Shown here: piece by piece, positions 1 to 9,290 of the stretch | Position numbering within the stretch: position 1 is the first letter of the stretch | Layout of the letters: every line of letters starts with the position of its first letter | Source of the DNA: CBDCZI01 sp965224495 | GTDB lineage: Bacteria > Bacteroidota > Bacteroidia > Cytophagales > JAAEPT01 | NCBI GenBank assembly: GCA_965224495.1 | Contig: CBDCZI010000015.1 | Location: forward strand, 62,001 to 126,000 | DNA length: 64,000 nt | Reading direction: 5' to 3' | The notes under the pieces: model-generated | What the model was told of the DNA's origin: nothing | The model's input: the letters and a program-made list of their open reading frames with translations, nothing else | The model's database searches: none | Made by a program: the position numbers and the translations under genes

Positions 1-21
1 CTTTAAATTTTAACAAAACAA

Positions 22-46
22 TCCCCTCCTTGATAAAAGGAGGGGA
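22..46. terminator. G/C-rich hairpin, possible bidirectional terminator
   Basis: A perfect 10-bp inverted repeat (TCCCCTCCTT at 22-31, AAGGAGGGGA at 37-46) with a 5-nt loop lies just past the stop codon of the minus-strand alpha-2-macroglobulin gene, so it can act as its terminator. There is no clear T-tract. The CCTCC/GGAGGGG core also resembles the GGAGGGGTTAGGGG sequence near 30945-30958, so it may instead be part of a dispersed repeat. Confidence 0.5.
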
Positions 47-58
47 ATCATTGATAAA

Positions 59-3000
59 CTATTTTCCTTTTACTACTATTCTTACGCCTTCGGAATGTGC
101 TGAAAACTCGGGTGCGTACATACATTGGATGGTTGTGATCCCGTTAGAAAAATCGCCTTGGTGAGTGACTCTCAATGGGTACTCAAACACGAATGTTCCT
201 TTGGGTAAATACGAGATAAAGAAGTTAGTAGAGGCGTCTTTTGTGCTTTCGTAATAGCCTAAACCGCCTTGGTATTTGTACGTAGAAATTACGTTTTCGG
301 GCTCTAAGGCTGATGCTCTCATATCTTTTAAATGTATGTATTCCATCGCTCTATCTACCCGTAATTCTATCCGCACTATGACGCGGTCTCCTGTTGCCAA
401 CTTCGTTTTTTCAGTGATTGGTTTCAAGACCAAACCTGCGTCTGTTTTGACTTCCAAGAAGAGTTTTTTCTTCAATTTCAATGGTGTTTTGGCGGGCGTT
501 ATTTTGTCTAATTGTTCAAAATATTGCCAATACAACGCGCCGAAAGCGACTCCTTTTGTGTTTTTCTCTAAGGTCACTTTGCCCATTGCTGGTGTGATTT
601 CCGAACCTGACCAAGAGGTTTTGAAATAACCTGTTCCTGCTTCTATTTTCACGTCTTCTAACTTTTTGGGGTCGATGTGCTTTCCTCCTAATGTGATTTT
701 TACTTGTTCGTCATTTGTTACCCATTGGCTGTTGTCCATCAATAAAACGTAACAGGCTTCGACGGTTGCTTTTGTGGTTTTCCAATCATTGGTTTGCTTG
801 TTTTTTATCAACCACGTTTGAATGCCTTCTAACATTTTTTGGTCATCGGCTACTTCTTTAAATACCTCTGCCATCATTGCTTGTGCTTCGATAGGTGCTT
901 GGTACCAATAATAGCCGTTTGTTCCTTTCCAATACGTTCCTAATTCTTCAGAATGCAAGGCGTTTTCACGAAAGGCACGAACAATTAATTGCGGAACTTT
1001 CGTCTCTTTTGCTCGGTGTAAAGCGATTGCCAACATTCCTTGCATATACGTACTTTGACTGTTCCAATATTTAACTGCTTGACCAAAATAATAGTCGTAA
1101 GCGTCTTTGTTTCGTTTTGAAATAGCGTATTGAGGATAAAAACTACGCATATATAAATAATGAATTTGCGTGTAACCGATATGGTTCTCTTCCATTTTTA
1201 TACGTCCTTTTTTAGCCAACTTTTTCAAATTTTCGTAATCTTCTTTGATACGGTCGTCTGTGTAATAAAGCCCTCTTTTTGCCATTGCATTGACGTTATT
1301 ATCATCTACCAAAACACCTAATTTATTTAATTTCCCAAATCCTGTTACGATATGTTGTGTTATGTAACGGCTGTCTCGCATTCCGTCAAACCACGACCAA
1401 CCGCCATTGCTGGTTTGTAATTGCTGTAAACGTTTGATTGCCGATGCTTTTTCGTTTGCCATACGGTTCAAATCAAACAATACAGCTACTCGCCTTTTGC
1501 GTTCACTTTCTCCTTTGGCGTCTCTTACCCAAGGTGTTTCTTGTAATAACAAGGCTTTTAATTCTTTGTTTTTTTCCAAATTAGACAACAAAGCGTCTGG
1601 TGTTTGGTTTTTCCATTGGTCAAAAACACGCTTGATTTTTGGGTGTGAATTTGCAATATGAGAAGCAATACTGTTGGCGTACAATCGACTAAATGTTTGC
1701 TCCGAACACTCGTACGGATACTCCATCAAGTAAGGTAAGGATTGAATGGCATACCACGCAGGGTTAGAGGTAAATTCTAACGTCAGTTTGTGATTTTTCA
1801 ATGTCGATAATTTCCCCGATTTTATTAATTTATCAAACTGAAAATTCTTGGTTTGTTTTCCTCTAATCGGCAAAGTCAATGACTCCGTAACCAACATACG
1901 GTTTGATAAAACAGGTACAGTCATTTCTTCGGCATCGGTGTGTTTTTCGGCTCTTGCAGAAATACGGTAAGTTATCGCTTGTACTGTTTCGGGGATTTTA
2001 ATTTCCCAAACTAACGCTTCATTACCGTCTTTAGCAACTGTAAAGGTTTGTTTTGTTTCTTTTATTCCGACCAATTGATTGATTGGCTTCATTGTCAAGG
2101 CATCAAACAATTCTAGTTCCGCTGTTCCTTGCAGGTCTTTTTCTGCTAAATTTGACACTTTGGCTGAAAAGAATATTTTATCTCCTTCCCTGAAAAAACG
2201 TGGGGCGTTAGCTACAATCATCAGTTCTTTCTGTGTAACTAATTCGTTTTCTACCGTTCCGATTTTCAAGTCTTTGGTGTGTGCCAACCCTAACATTTTC
2301 CAACGGGTCAATGCTTCAGGAATAGTGAATTTGATAATTACTGCTCCGTTTTTATCTGTTTCTAATTGAGGATAAAAGAAAGCTGTTTCGTTAAAATTAG
2401 TTCGTGCTTTTATTGGTTCGTTTTTGGGGAGACGTTGCGGTGCAACGTCTGTACTATATGGTGCAACGTCTGTACTATATGGTGCAACGTCTGTACTATC
2501 AAGTGCAACGTCTTTACTTTCAGATTTATCTTTTCGTTGCATTTTAGCATTTGCACTTACTTCCATCATTGGTTCGGCAGACATTTCCATATCGGCTTCT
2601 TCTGTACCAAATTCGTCAGATTCAGAACGACTCATTGACTTACGGTATTGATTACTTCTAAGTCTATGGTAATTACCAAACGAATGCAAACCAAACCAAT
2701 TGAGTTGACGGTAACCATACCCTTGGTACCAAGCATTCTGATTCCACGCAAAACTTACTTCTCTAAAAGTACTTACTTGCTCTATCTGATTTTTCCTCCA
2801 ATTTTGTGAGGCGTAATAATTGTTATACAAACTCAATCCGAAACGGTGTTTGACAAATTGTTCTAAAGATGCATCATATAAGGTAGCTACCAACTCAGAA
2901 GCTATCTTATCACCTTTCGCTCCTTCTATTTTTAAACGCCACTCTTCTTTTTGTCCTGGTAATAGTTTGTTTCTAAATGTCTCAAACTGAATAGTCAATT

Positions 3001-6000
3001 CTTTGTTTGTAAAAGGTACACGTACCATTTCCGTTAATTGATGCAAACGGTTTTCTCTGGTAAATGTAAAATGAACAGCAAAACCTCCTCTGTGTTTTTC
3101 TTCTACTTCAAATTCAACTCGTTTTTGTCCTTTGTTTAGTGTCAACCAATATTTTTTCACAATCTCGTTGTTGTGTTCCATTTCAACTAATACTTGTTGT
3201 TTGAAACTCGAACCAATTAAGAATGAAGCGGTATGATTAGGCTCTATTTCTTTTTGTAAAGGCACCAACCAACTTTGTGTTGTCCTTGGCATATCCGAAC
3301 TTTGCTTATCAAACAAGACAACGTACTGCTTTTTAACCACCTCTTTTCCGTACTTATCTGTTGATTGCAATACAATTTGATAAACGCCTTGTTTCCCTTT
3401 TTTTAATGTTGTCAAGTTTACCTTTTTTGTTTGCTCCGTATCAAACTGCGAGGTGAAAATAGCGTTTTCTATCTCCCAATTTTCGTAATGTTCTTCCTCT
3501 CCGTAAGCAAACAAAGGGAATAGTTTTTTGTGTGCTTCTTTCGATAAAATAGGTTCGTCAGGTGCTTCCCAAAGCGATTTAGTGAAAGCAACGTTAGGGT
3601 CTTTCAATTTATTAATCGTCATTTGCCCTTTGGTTGGCACAAAGACACCGTTTAAGTTATTTGTTGTTAACGTAAATTCTTTGGTTGTATTTTTTTCTAT
3701 TTGCGAAGGAATATCAATCCCTAACACCAACGATTTATAACCTATTGTCAATGAAGAAGACGTACTACGTGTTTCTCCCGAAATATCGGTAACGTCAACC
3801 AACACTTCATAAGTAAATGTTGGGTCTCCACTTTTTGGGTAAGCGTTGTCAGGAAAAGCTGTAAACGTTAATTCAAACTCACCTTTTTCGTCAGTGACAG
3901 CTGTTCCGTGTGTGATTTCTCTACTCGAATTCACATTTGGTCGCCATCGCCACCAACTCCAATTTGCTTTTCTTACGACACGATAAACGACCTTCGCATC
4001 GGTGATATTATTTCCTGCCAACGCTTTTGCCGAGCCTGTAACCTTCACTATTTCGTCTAATTGGTAATCGCCTTCAAAAGGATTCACCGTCACTTCAAAT
4101 TTTGGTCGTTTGTACTCTTCCACCTGAATAGCCACGGTTCCCGAATGACTTTTAATATGAAAAGTTCCGTTCATTCGCCCTTGCGGAATCACAAATGCAC
4201 CACTAAACGAACCGTAGTCATTAGTTGTCAAATTTTGCTTAGAAACCTCTTGGTAGTTCGCATCCATCAAACGGACAGACTCGTTACTGTGTGCGACTAC
4301 GTGGTGGTCATTTGGTTTAGAATTCATTACAATTCCTTTAAAATAAACCGTTTGACCTGGTCTATAAATAGCTCTATCAGTAAAGAAATGGGTGCGTTTA
4401 TTTATTCTTACCGGTTGGCTGTTATAAAAATAAAGTGATTGACCGCTCGATATTAATTTATCCTCTCCTTTAGCTAATTCAAAAAATACATAATCTCTAT
4501 TTTTTCTATTCGATGGTTTTACAAATACAAACCCCTCTTTGTCTGTTATGTATTTCGCTTCTTTTGTTTTTACACTTTTTCTTATTGTGTAATTGTATTT
4601 TTGCGAATAAACTTGCACTTCGACTCCCTTCATCGGTTTACCCGATTTTCTATTGGTCACCAACAAATCCAAACCGTTTGATTTTTGTCTTGTTACATAA
4701 GACAATTCGCTCACTTGTATTTTTTCAAAAGCAATGTTCCCTGTCTCATAATCCATTTTTTCATTCGAACCAATCAATAAAATATATTCGCCAAAAGGTA
4801 ATCCTTCGATAGCTAACTCCGTCGAATGGTTATGGTAATCTCCGTCTAATACCAATTTTGACTTCGTTTTACTTATCGTTGGTTTGGTACTGTAATAAGC
4901 AATGTAATCTTGTGTATCTGCTCCATACTTAGGATTCGAACGACTTTTTATTTTATCATATTCTCTTTTCGACGTTTTCACTACACGTACAAACAACTCG
5001 TCAACATTTTTATAATTCGCTAAAATTTTAAAATCTTGGTTCGGGATTTGGTATTCTTCCACACGAAAACCAACCGTTTTTTGCTCCATTTGGTTACTCA
5101 ATGCTTTACAGTTTGCTACACCTATCCCCTCTTTATTTTGTTTGATTACTTCGTTACAAATAGCCAATGCTTTTTTTATCAGCCATTTTTTTGACTCGTC
5201 ACCGCCTTTTTTGTAACCTGTCCCTAACTCATTAAAATATTTTGCTCGTAAATAGTCCACTTGTGTGGTCTCTTTATTTCCTTTGTGTTTTTTCCCTAAG
5301 CGGTCTAACTCCTTCAAATACAACGCTCCTTTATTTTCAAAAGATCCTTTTTCGTGTATATACATTGCTCGACGAATTGCCAACCTAATAAACGTACTTT
5401 TATCTTTATCGTCTTGATGAAAAGCTAACAGGTCTTGAAAGATAGTTATCGCTCTCAATTTAGAAGAAGTACTGTCTTTTGTTTCTATTTTCAAATCAAT
5501 AAAATCGTCCACTTCACTCAATAATGCGGGGTTATCTAATTCGAAATAATAACTTGCTTGTGCCAAATCTGGCTCATTACTTTTAAAGAAAAACAAGGCA
5601 CGTTGTGCTAAAAAATCATACAAAGTAGGTGTATGAACGTTAGAGTAATCACGAGTTCTACCCTCCAAAACTGCCTCATAACTTGTCAAAGAAATGCTTT
5701 TGGTTTCTTCAAGATCTTTTATCGAAGACAAATAATTTTCAGCTACTTTTTCAAAATGCTTTTTCGCATCCCACGTACGGATATCCTCTTGTTTGAAATC
5801 TTCGGTTACCGTGCGGTTCATTATCTTCCAACGGTTTTCTTGGTAATATTTCCAATACAACTCCGCTGTCACCGATTGCAACAACTGTTTCATCGGCGCT
5901 TCTGCTGTTTCAATCTCTTTCGTGAAATCAGCAATCGCTTTTATCGTTGCCTCCTCGTCTTTAAAGGTGTGTAACTTCGTCTTATAAATCAGTGCTTTGA

Positions 6001-6226
6001 TTTGCTGAGGCTGATTTTTTGACTTTTTAGCATCCTCAAAGATAGATTCTACTTTTTTTAATGCCGTTTCGGTCTGACGCAATTTAATAATAGAATCTAC
6101 TGCTACCCACTCACTTTTGTAAGTCGGGAAAACCGTATTTTTAACTTCTATTTTATTAAACTTCATACAACCCAAAATAATTGCCAAACTGACTGTACCT
6201 AAAATGGCGTAACTAATCTTTTTCAT
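59..6226 (-). CDS. Alpha-2-macroglobulin-like lipoprotein (MG domains, CxEQ thioester motif)
   Basis: Bacterial alpha-2-macroglobulins are envelope proteins thought to trap foreign proteases. I place the start at the ATG at 6226 because it opens with a lipoprotein signal (MKK..., lipobox IILGC, Cys20); the frame runs 45 codons further upstream but those give no better start. The 2055-aa product has an alpha-helical N-terminal third, a typical MG2 segment (RAIYRPGQTVYFKG), a bait-like low-complexity stretch rich in S, D, E and M around residues 1200-1265, and a CSEQ motif (Cys1507, Gln1510) that fits the CxEQ thioester found in bacterial members. The low-complexity stretch holds 7-residue repeats (STDVAPY) made by a 21-bp DNA repeat. 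No pbpC-like partner gene lies next to it. The family call is firm; the protease-trap role is inferred. Confidence 0.9.
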   Translation of the reverse strand: MKKISYAILGTVSLAIILGCMKFNKIEVKNTVFPTYKSEWVAVDSIIKLRQTETALKKVESIFEDAKKSKNQPQQIKALIYKTKLHTFKDEEATIKAIADFTKEIETAEAPMKQLLQSVTAELYWKYYQENRWKIMNRTVTEDFKQEDIRTWDAKKHFEKVAENYLSSIKDLEETKSISLTSYEAVLEGRTRDYSNVHTPTLYDFLAQRALFFFKSNEPDLAQASYYFELDNPALLSEVDDFIDLKIETKDSTSSKLRAITIFQDLLAFHQDDKDKSTFIRLAIRRAMYIHEKGSFENKGALYLKELDRLGKKHKGNKETTQVDYLRAKYFNELGTGYKKGGDESKKWLIKKALAICNEVIKQNKEGIGVANCKALSNQMEQKTVGFRVEEYQIPNQDFKILANYKNVDELFVRVVKTSKREYDKIKSRSNPKYGADTQDYIAYYSTKPTISKTKSKLVLDGDYHNHSTELAIEGLPFGEYILLIGSNEKMDYETGNIAFEKIQVSELSYVTRQKSNGLDLLVTNRKSGKPMKGVEVQVYSQKYNYTIRKSVKTKEAKYITDKEGFVFVKPSNRKNRDYVFFELAKGEDKLISSGQSLYFYNSQPVRINKRTHFFTDRAIYRPGQTVYFKGIVMNSKPNDHHVVAHSNESVRLMDANYQEVSKQNLTTNDYGSFSGAFVIPQGRMNGTFHIKSHSGTVAIQVEEYKRPKFEVTVNPFEGDYQLDEIVKVTGSAKALAGNNITDAKVVYRVVRKANWSWWRWRPNVNSSREITHGTAVTDEKGEFELTFTAFPDNAYPKSGDPTFTYEVLVDVTDISGETRSTSSSLTIGYKSLVLGIDIPSQIEKNTTKEFTLTTNNLNGVFVPTKGQMTINKLKDPNVAFTKSLWEAPDEPILSKEAHKKLFPLFAYGEEEHYENWEIENAIFTSQFDTEQTKKVNLTTLKKGKQGVYQIVLQSTDKYGKEVVKKQYVVLFDKQSSDMPRTTQSWLVPLQKEIEPNHTASFLIGSSFKQQVLVEMEHNNEIVKKYWLTLNKGQKRVEFEVEEKHRGGFAVHFTFTRENRLHQLTEMVRVPFTNKELTIQFETFRNKLLPGQKEEWRLKIEGAKGDKIASELVATLYDASLEQFVKHRFGLSLYNNYYASQNWRKNQIEQVSTFREVSFAWNQNAWYQGYGYRQLNWFGLHSFGNYHRLRSNQYRKSMSRSESDEFGTEEADMEMSAEPMMEVSANAKMQRKDKSESKDVALDSTDVAPYSTDVAPYSTDVAPQRLPKNEPIKARTNFNETAFFYPQLETDKNGAVIIKFTIPEALTRWKMLGLAHTKDLKIGTVENELVTQKELMIVANAPRFFREGDKIFFSAKVSNLAEKDLQGTAELELFDALTMKPINQLVGIKETKQTFTVAKDGNEALVWEIKIPETVQAITYRISARAEKHTDAEEMTVPVLSNRMLVTESLTLPIRGKQTKNFQFDKLIKSGKLSTLKNHKLTLEFTSNPAWYAIQSLPYLMEYPYECSEQTFSRLYANSIASHIANSHPKIKRVFDQWKNQTPDALLSNLEKNKELKALLLQETPWVRDAKGESERKRRVAVLFDLNRMANEKASAIKRLQQLQTSNGGWSWFDGMRDSRYITQHIVTGFGKLNKLGVLVDDNNVNAMAKRGLYYTDDRIKEDYENLKKLAKKGRIKMEENHIGYTQIHYLYMRSFYPQYAISKRNKDAYDYYFGQAVKYWNSQSTYMQGMLAIALHRAKETKVPQLIVRAFRENALHSEELGTYWKGTNGYYWYQAPIEAQAMMAEVFKEVADDQKMLEGIQTWLIKNKQTNDWKTTKATVEACYVLLMDNSQWVTNDEQVKITLGGKHIDPKKLEDVKIEAGTGYFKTSWSGSEITPAMGKVTLEKNTKGVAFGALYWQYFEQLDKITPAKTPLKLKKKLFLEVKTDAGLVLKPITEKTKLATGDRVIVRIELRVDRAMEYIHLKDMRASALEPENVISTYKYQGGLGYYESTKDASTNFFISYLPKGTFVFEYPLRVTHQGDFSNGITTIQCMYAPEFSAHSEGVRIVVKGK
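2429..2451. repeat. Dispersed palindromic repeat, copy A (inside a gene)
   Basis: The imperfect palindrome GAGACGTTGC-GGT-GCAACGTCTG occurs here in the coding sequence and again, inverted, at 30446-30468 in an intergenic region. The two copies are identical over 23 bp and agree a few bases beyond. Similar GAGACGTTGC/GCAACGTCTC palindromes are, as I recall, scattered in other bacterial genomes. No associated transposase is visible. Confidence 0.8.
2439..2522 (-). repeat. Four tandem 21-bp units inside the alpha-2-macroglobulin frame
   Basis: Units begin at 2439, 2460, 2481 and 2502. The first two are identical (GGTGCAACGTCTGTACTATAT), the third differs at its end and the fourth is more diverged. 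Because 21 is a multiple of three, each adds seven residues (STDVAPY-type) without breaking the frame. The first unit overlaps a palindrome at 2429-2451. Confidence 0.9.
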
Positions 6227-6249
6227 AACGAAATGTGTTTTCTTAGTAG

Positions 6250-6273
6250 ATGCAATTTTATTACTAATTGCAT
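6250..6273 (-). other. Inverted repeat in the 5' leader of the alpha-2-macroglobulin gene
   Basis: ATGCAATT (6250-6257) and AATTGCAT (6266-6273) form an 8-bp perfect inverted repeat with an 8-nt loop, 24 nt upstream of the chosen start codon at 6226. It could be a leader hairpin or an operator. Sequence observation only; no function is known. Confidence 0.4.
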
Positions 6274-6475
6274 AAAAAAACGTAGAATATTCTAAGGTAC
6301 TGATAATTACTAAAAAAAGAAGGGTTTGTAAAGTTAAAAGTGAAAACTTAACCTTTAACAAAATATAACTGCATAAAGAGAGTTCCTTAAACCAAAGTTA
6401 GTAACAGGACTCGCTAGTTGTATTAACAAAAAGAAAGTCAAATTTACGGTTAACGAGGCGGTACGAAACACGGCT

Positions 6476-6546
6476 TAGGGATAGAGGCGGTATCCTTTTT
6501 AGGGCTTTTTCAGCCCTAAAAAGATTTAGCCGAAAGCCCGACCCGC
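6476..6546 (+). ncRNA. Structured intergenic element, resembling Flavo-1-type flavobacterial RNAs
   Basis: This lies in the 417-bp divergent gap 6227-6643, which otherwise holds no gene. It contains two hairpins in a row: GGATA/TATCC (6479-6493 region, loop GAGGCGG) and an 11-bp stem TTTTTAGGGCT/AGCCCTAAAAA (6496-6522), followed by an unpaired tail GCCGAAAGCCCGACCC. From memory this layout (GGGATAG..GCGG.ATCC, A/T-flanked hairpin, AAAGCCCGACCC tail) recurs between genes in many flavobacterial genomes and looks like the Flavo-1 RNA motif, but I cannot test that here. Strand is chosen to match that motif. Confidence 0.45.
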
Positions 6547-6643
6547 TGTGACTTTTGAGTGGTACTTTCTCGTATTTTTTATCTATCTTACAAAGTGACA
6601 AGGTGACACGCTGTGAAAAGGGTAAGCTCCAAAACATGATACA

Positions 6644-7165
6644 ATGAGACCTATTTTATTTTATTTCGCTTTTATTATAAGTTCAGTTGGCTTTGGACAA
6701 ACTGAACTCCGAAAAAATGCAATTGGTATTGCTTTGGTCGATATAAATCCTATTGGCGTACAATACAATCGGTTTTTTGGTGCTGAAAACCACTTCATGG
6801 CACACGTTGATTTTAGTATCAACGGAAATGATTGGTACAATAAAAAGTATAGAATTGGTGGCGCTTACCTCACTGGATTAGGTAAAGGTTTCACACCAGG
6901 AATCAGTATGCAACACCGAAGAAATACGCATTTTCAAGATAAAATCATTCAAAAACATATCACATACTCTATTGTTGGTGATTTTGGATGGACGTTTGTG
7001 ATTAAAAATAGAGTTAGTATTCATCCTAATTTAGGACTTGGTTTACTATTTAGCTCTTATTCTTTGTGGGAAGATACTCAAACAGGCAGAAAATCGAAAA
7101 CACATCCTGCCAACCACGTGCCTATTGATTTTGATCTTTCACTACGTGTCAATTATCTTTTTTAG
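6644..7165 (+). CDS. Small secreted, predicted outer-membrane beta-barrel protein
   Basis: The 173-aa product starts with a signal peptide (about residues 1-18, ending GFGQ), then alternating hydrophobic/polar strands such as IGIALVDINPIGVQYNRFF, and ends in an aromatic residue (VNYLF), as outer-membrane barrels usually do. I do not recognise a named family. It stands alone: the preceding gene is divergent and the next gene begins 183 bp downstream. Function unknown. Confidence 0.6.
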   Translation: MRPILFYFAFIISSVGFGQTELRKNAIGIALVDINPIGVQYNRFFGAENHFMAHVDFSINGNDWYNKKYRIGGAYLTGLGKGFTPGISMQHRRNTHFQDKIIQKHITYSIVGDFGWTFVIKNRVSIHPNLGLGLLFSSYSLWEDTQTGRKSKTHPANHVPIDFDLSLRVNYLF

Positions 7166-7348
7166 ACGTTTTAGAGGCAACCCAACGCTACTATTTACGA
7201 GACGAATAGTTAACTAGGTTGCTTAATAAACTTACAAAAGCACCGTTTCGAAAGAGATATTTGAATGACAAGCGATAATTCATCTTGTATTCCATAGGAA
7301 TAAGCGAAAAAATCACGATTTTTGTACTTTGATTTTCAATACTTAAAT

Positions 7349-8020
7349 ATGAGTAAAACAAAGGTTCTAATAGATTTTGACAGCACATTCACAAAAGTGG
7401 AGGCGTTGGATATTTTAGGCGAAATTTCTTTAGACGGTCACCCTGAAAAAGAAGAGCGATTAAAGCAAATTGCCGACATTACCAATTTGGGAATGAATGG
7501 TGAGATTTCCTTTGCCGATTCTTTGATTCAGCGTATTGAGATTTTGAATGGAAACACCGCTCAAATAGACGAATTAATCGGTAGATTGAAACTTTTGGTT
7601 TCTGAATCAACGAAGCGCAATGCTGAGTTTTTTAAAAACTATGCAGACAATATTTATATTGTAAGTAGTGGTTTTAAAGAATTTATCACACCTGTTGTTG
7701 CTGATTTCGGTATTTCGGCTGACCATGTGTATGCAAATACTTTTGAGTCTGACGAGAAAGGAAACATTATTGACGTTGATAAAAACAATCCTTTATCGAA
7801 AGATCAAGGAAAAGTCAAATTGATGGAACAGTTGCAGTTTGACGGCGAAATATTTGTTATCGGAGACGGTTATACAGATTACGAAATCAAAGGTGCTGGC
7901 TATGCCTCTAAGTTTTTCTGCTTTGTAGAAAATGTAAAAAGAGACAAACCAATGGCTGAAGCTGACCATATCATCGACGGGTTTGATGAGTTTTTGGCAA
8001 TCACAAAATTGAATAAATAA
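7349..8020 (+). CDS. serB: Phosphoserine phosphatase-like HAD hydrolase
   Basis: This enzyme should convert phosphoserine to serine, the last step of serine synthesis. HAD motifs are all present: DFDST near residue 9 (nucleophile Asp), VSSGF near 110, and GDGYTD near 175, with a Lys between the last two blocks. At 223 aa it has the size of a compact SerB without an extra ACT domain. I start at ATG 7349 (MSKTKVLIDFDST) rather than the TTG nine codons upstream, because homologues begin just before the first HAD strand. It is followed by serA 46 bp downstream and serC, which strongly supports the substrate. Confidence 0.85.
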   Translation: MSKTKVLIDFDSTFTKVEALDILGEISLDGHPEKEERLKQIADITNLGMNGEISFADSLIQRIEILNGNTAQIDELIGRLKLLVSESTKRNAEFFKNYADNIYIVSSGFKEFITPVVADFGISADHVYANTFESDEKGNIIDVDKNNPLSKDQGKVKLMEQLQFDGEIFVIGDGYTDYEIKGAGYASKFFCFVENVKRDKPMAEADHIIDGFDEFLAITKLNK

Positions 8021-8066
8021 ATTGAAACACTAGTTTCATTAGCTATAACATTGAAAACAGAGAGAT

Positions 8067-9290
8067 ATGACTACTTCATTTCCTAAAAATAAAATTAAAG
8101 TTCTTTTATTAGAAAACGTTCATCCAGATGCTAACATGTTATTAGCAGACGAAAGTTTCCAAGTAGAATTGGTCGCTGGAGCACTTGATGAAGACGAATT
8201 GTGTAAAAAAATCAAAGGTGTTCACGTTTTAGGACTTCGTTCAAAAACTAATGTAACAGCTAAGGTTTTAGCACAAGCAGATAAATTGATGACTATCGGT
8301 GCATTTTGTATCGGTACAAACCAAATTGATTTAGAAACTTGTACAACAAAAGGAATCGCTGTTTTTAACGCTCCATTTAGCAACACAAGAAGTGTGGTGG
8401 AGTTGGCTATTGGCGAAATCATTATGTTGATGAGAAATATCCCAGATAAGACGCGTGATATGCACTTGGGAAAATGGAATAAATCGGCAACAAACAGTTT
8501 TGAAGTAAGGAATAAGAAATTAGGTATTATCGGTTACGGAAATATCGGCTCACAGCTTTCTATCCTTGCAGAGGCAATGGGTATGAATGTTTATTTCTAC
8601 GATATGGTTGACAAACTGGCTTTGGGTAATGCAACAAAATGCAGAACACAAGAAGAGTTATTAAACAAAGTAGATATTGTTTCTTTACACGTAGATGGTC
8701 GTCCGTCAAACAAAAATATTTTTGGTAAAGAGCAGTTTGATCAAATGAAAGAAGGTGCTTATTTCTTGAACTTAGCAAGAGGGCACGTCGTCGAGATAGA
8801 AGCGTTGGTTAACGTATTGAAATCAGGGAAAATATTGGGTGCAGGAGTTGATGTTTATCCAGTAGAACCTAAAACAAACAACGAGCCATTTACTTCTGAA
8901 TTAAAAGAACTAGACAACGTGATTTTGACTCCCCATATCGGTGGAAGTACCGCAGAAGCACAAGTACATATTGGTAATTATGTTCCAGAAAAAATAATCG
9001 CTTACATTAACAATGGAAGTACTTATGGAAGTGTTAACATGCCAAACTTACAGTTACCATCATTTCAAAACTCGCACAGGTTATTACATATTCACGAAAA
9101 CAAATCGGGAATATTAGCAGAGATAAACAACAAATTGGCAGATACAGGATGTAACATTGTTGGACAATACTTAAAAACAAACGAAGAAGTTGGTTATGTA
9201 ATCTGTGATATCAACCAAAAATACGAGGGAGATGTATTAAAAGCATTCAAGGAAATTGAAGGAACTATCAAAACAAGAATTCTTTACTAA
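8067..9290 (+). CDS. serA: D-3-phosphoglycerate dehydrogenase
   Basis: Oxidises 3-phosphoglycerate to 3-phosphohydroxypyruvate, the first step of serine synthesis. The 407-aa protein has the short SerA layout: substrate domain, NAD-binding Rossmann fold (GYGNIGS near residue 155), catalytic Arg in NLARGH (about 238) and His in TPHIGGST (about 290), then a C-terminal ACT domain (about 335-407) that would allow feedback inhibition by serine. Its TAA stop shares an A with the ATG of serC (TAATG), implying translational coupling. Length matches E. coli SerA closely. Confidence 0.96.
   Translation: MTTSFPKNKIKVLLLENVHPDANMLLADESFQVELVAGALDEDELCKKIKGVHVLGLRSKTNVTAKVLAQADKLMTIGAFCIGTNQIDLETCTTKGIAVFNAPFSNTRSVVELAIGEIIMLMRNIPDKTRDMHLGKWNKSATNSFEVRNKKLGIIGYGNIGSQLSILAEAMGMNVYFYDMVDKLALGNATKCRTQEELLNKVDIVSLHVDGRPSNKNIFGKEQFDQMKEGAYFLNLARGHVVEIEALVNVLKSGKILGAGVDVYPVEPKTNNEPFTSELKELDNVILTPHIGGSTAEAQVHIGNYVPEKIIAYINNGSTYGSVNMPNLQLPSFQNSHRLLHIHENKSGILAEINNKLADTGCNIVGQYLKTNEEVGYVICDINQKYEGDVLKAFKEIEGTIKTRILY

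Noticed and set aside
2439..2522. Possible CRISPR array
   Set aside because: Units are 21 bp, directly adjacent without spacers, and lie within a coding frame.
2366..2651. Plus-strand open frames of 75-90 codons rich in CNVCTI repeats
   Set aside because: They are read from the opposite strand of the 21-bp repeat inside the alpha-2-macroglobulin gene and have no independent support.
6398..6637. Minus-strand open frame of 79 codons
   Set aside because: It covers the two-hairpin element and its translation has no protein-like features.
7322..7348. Upstream TTG start for the phosphoserine phosphatase
   Set aside because: The added residues precede the normal start of the HAD fold; the ATG at 7349 is better.
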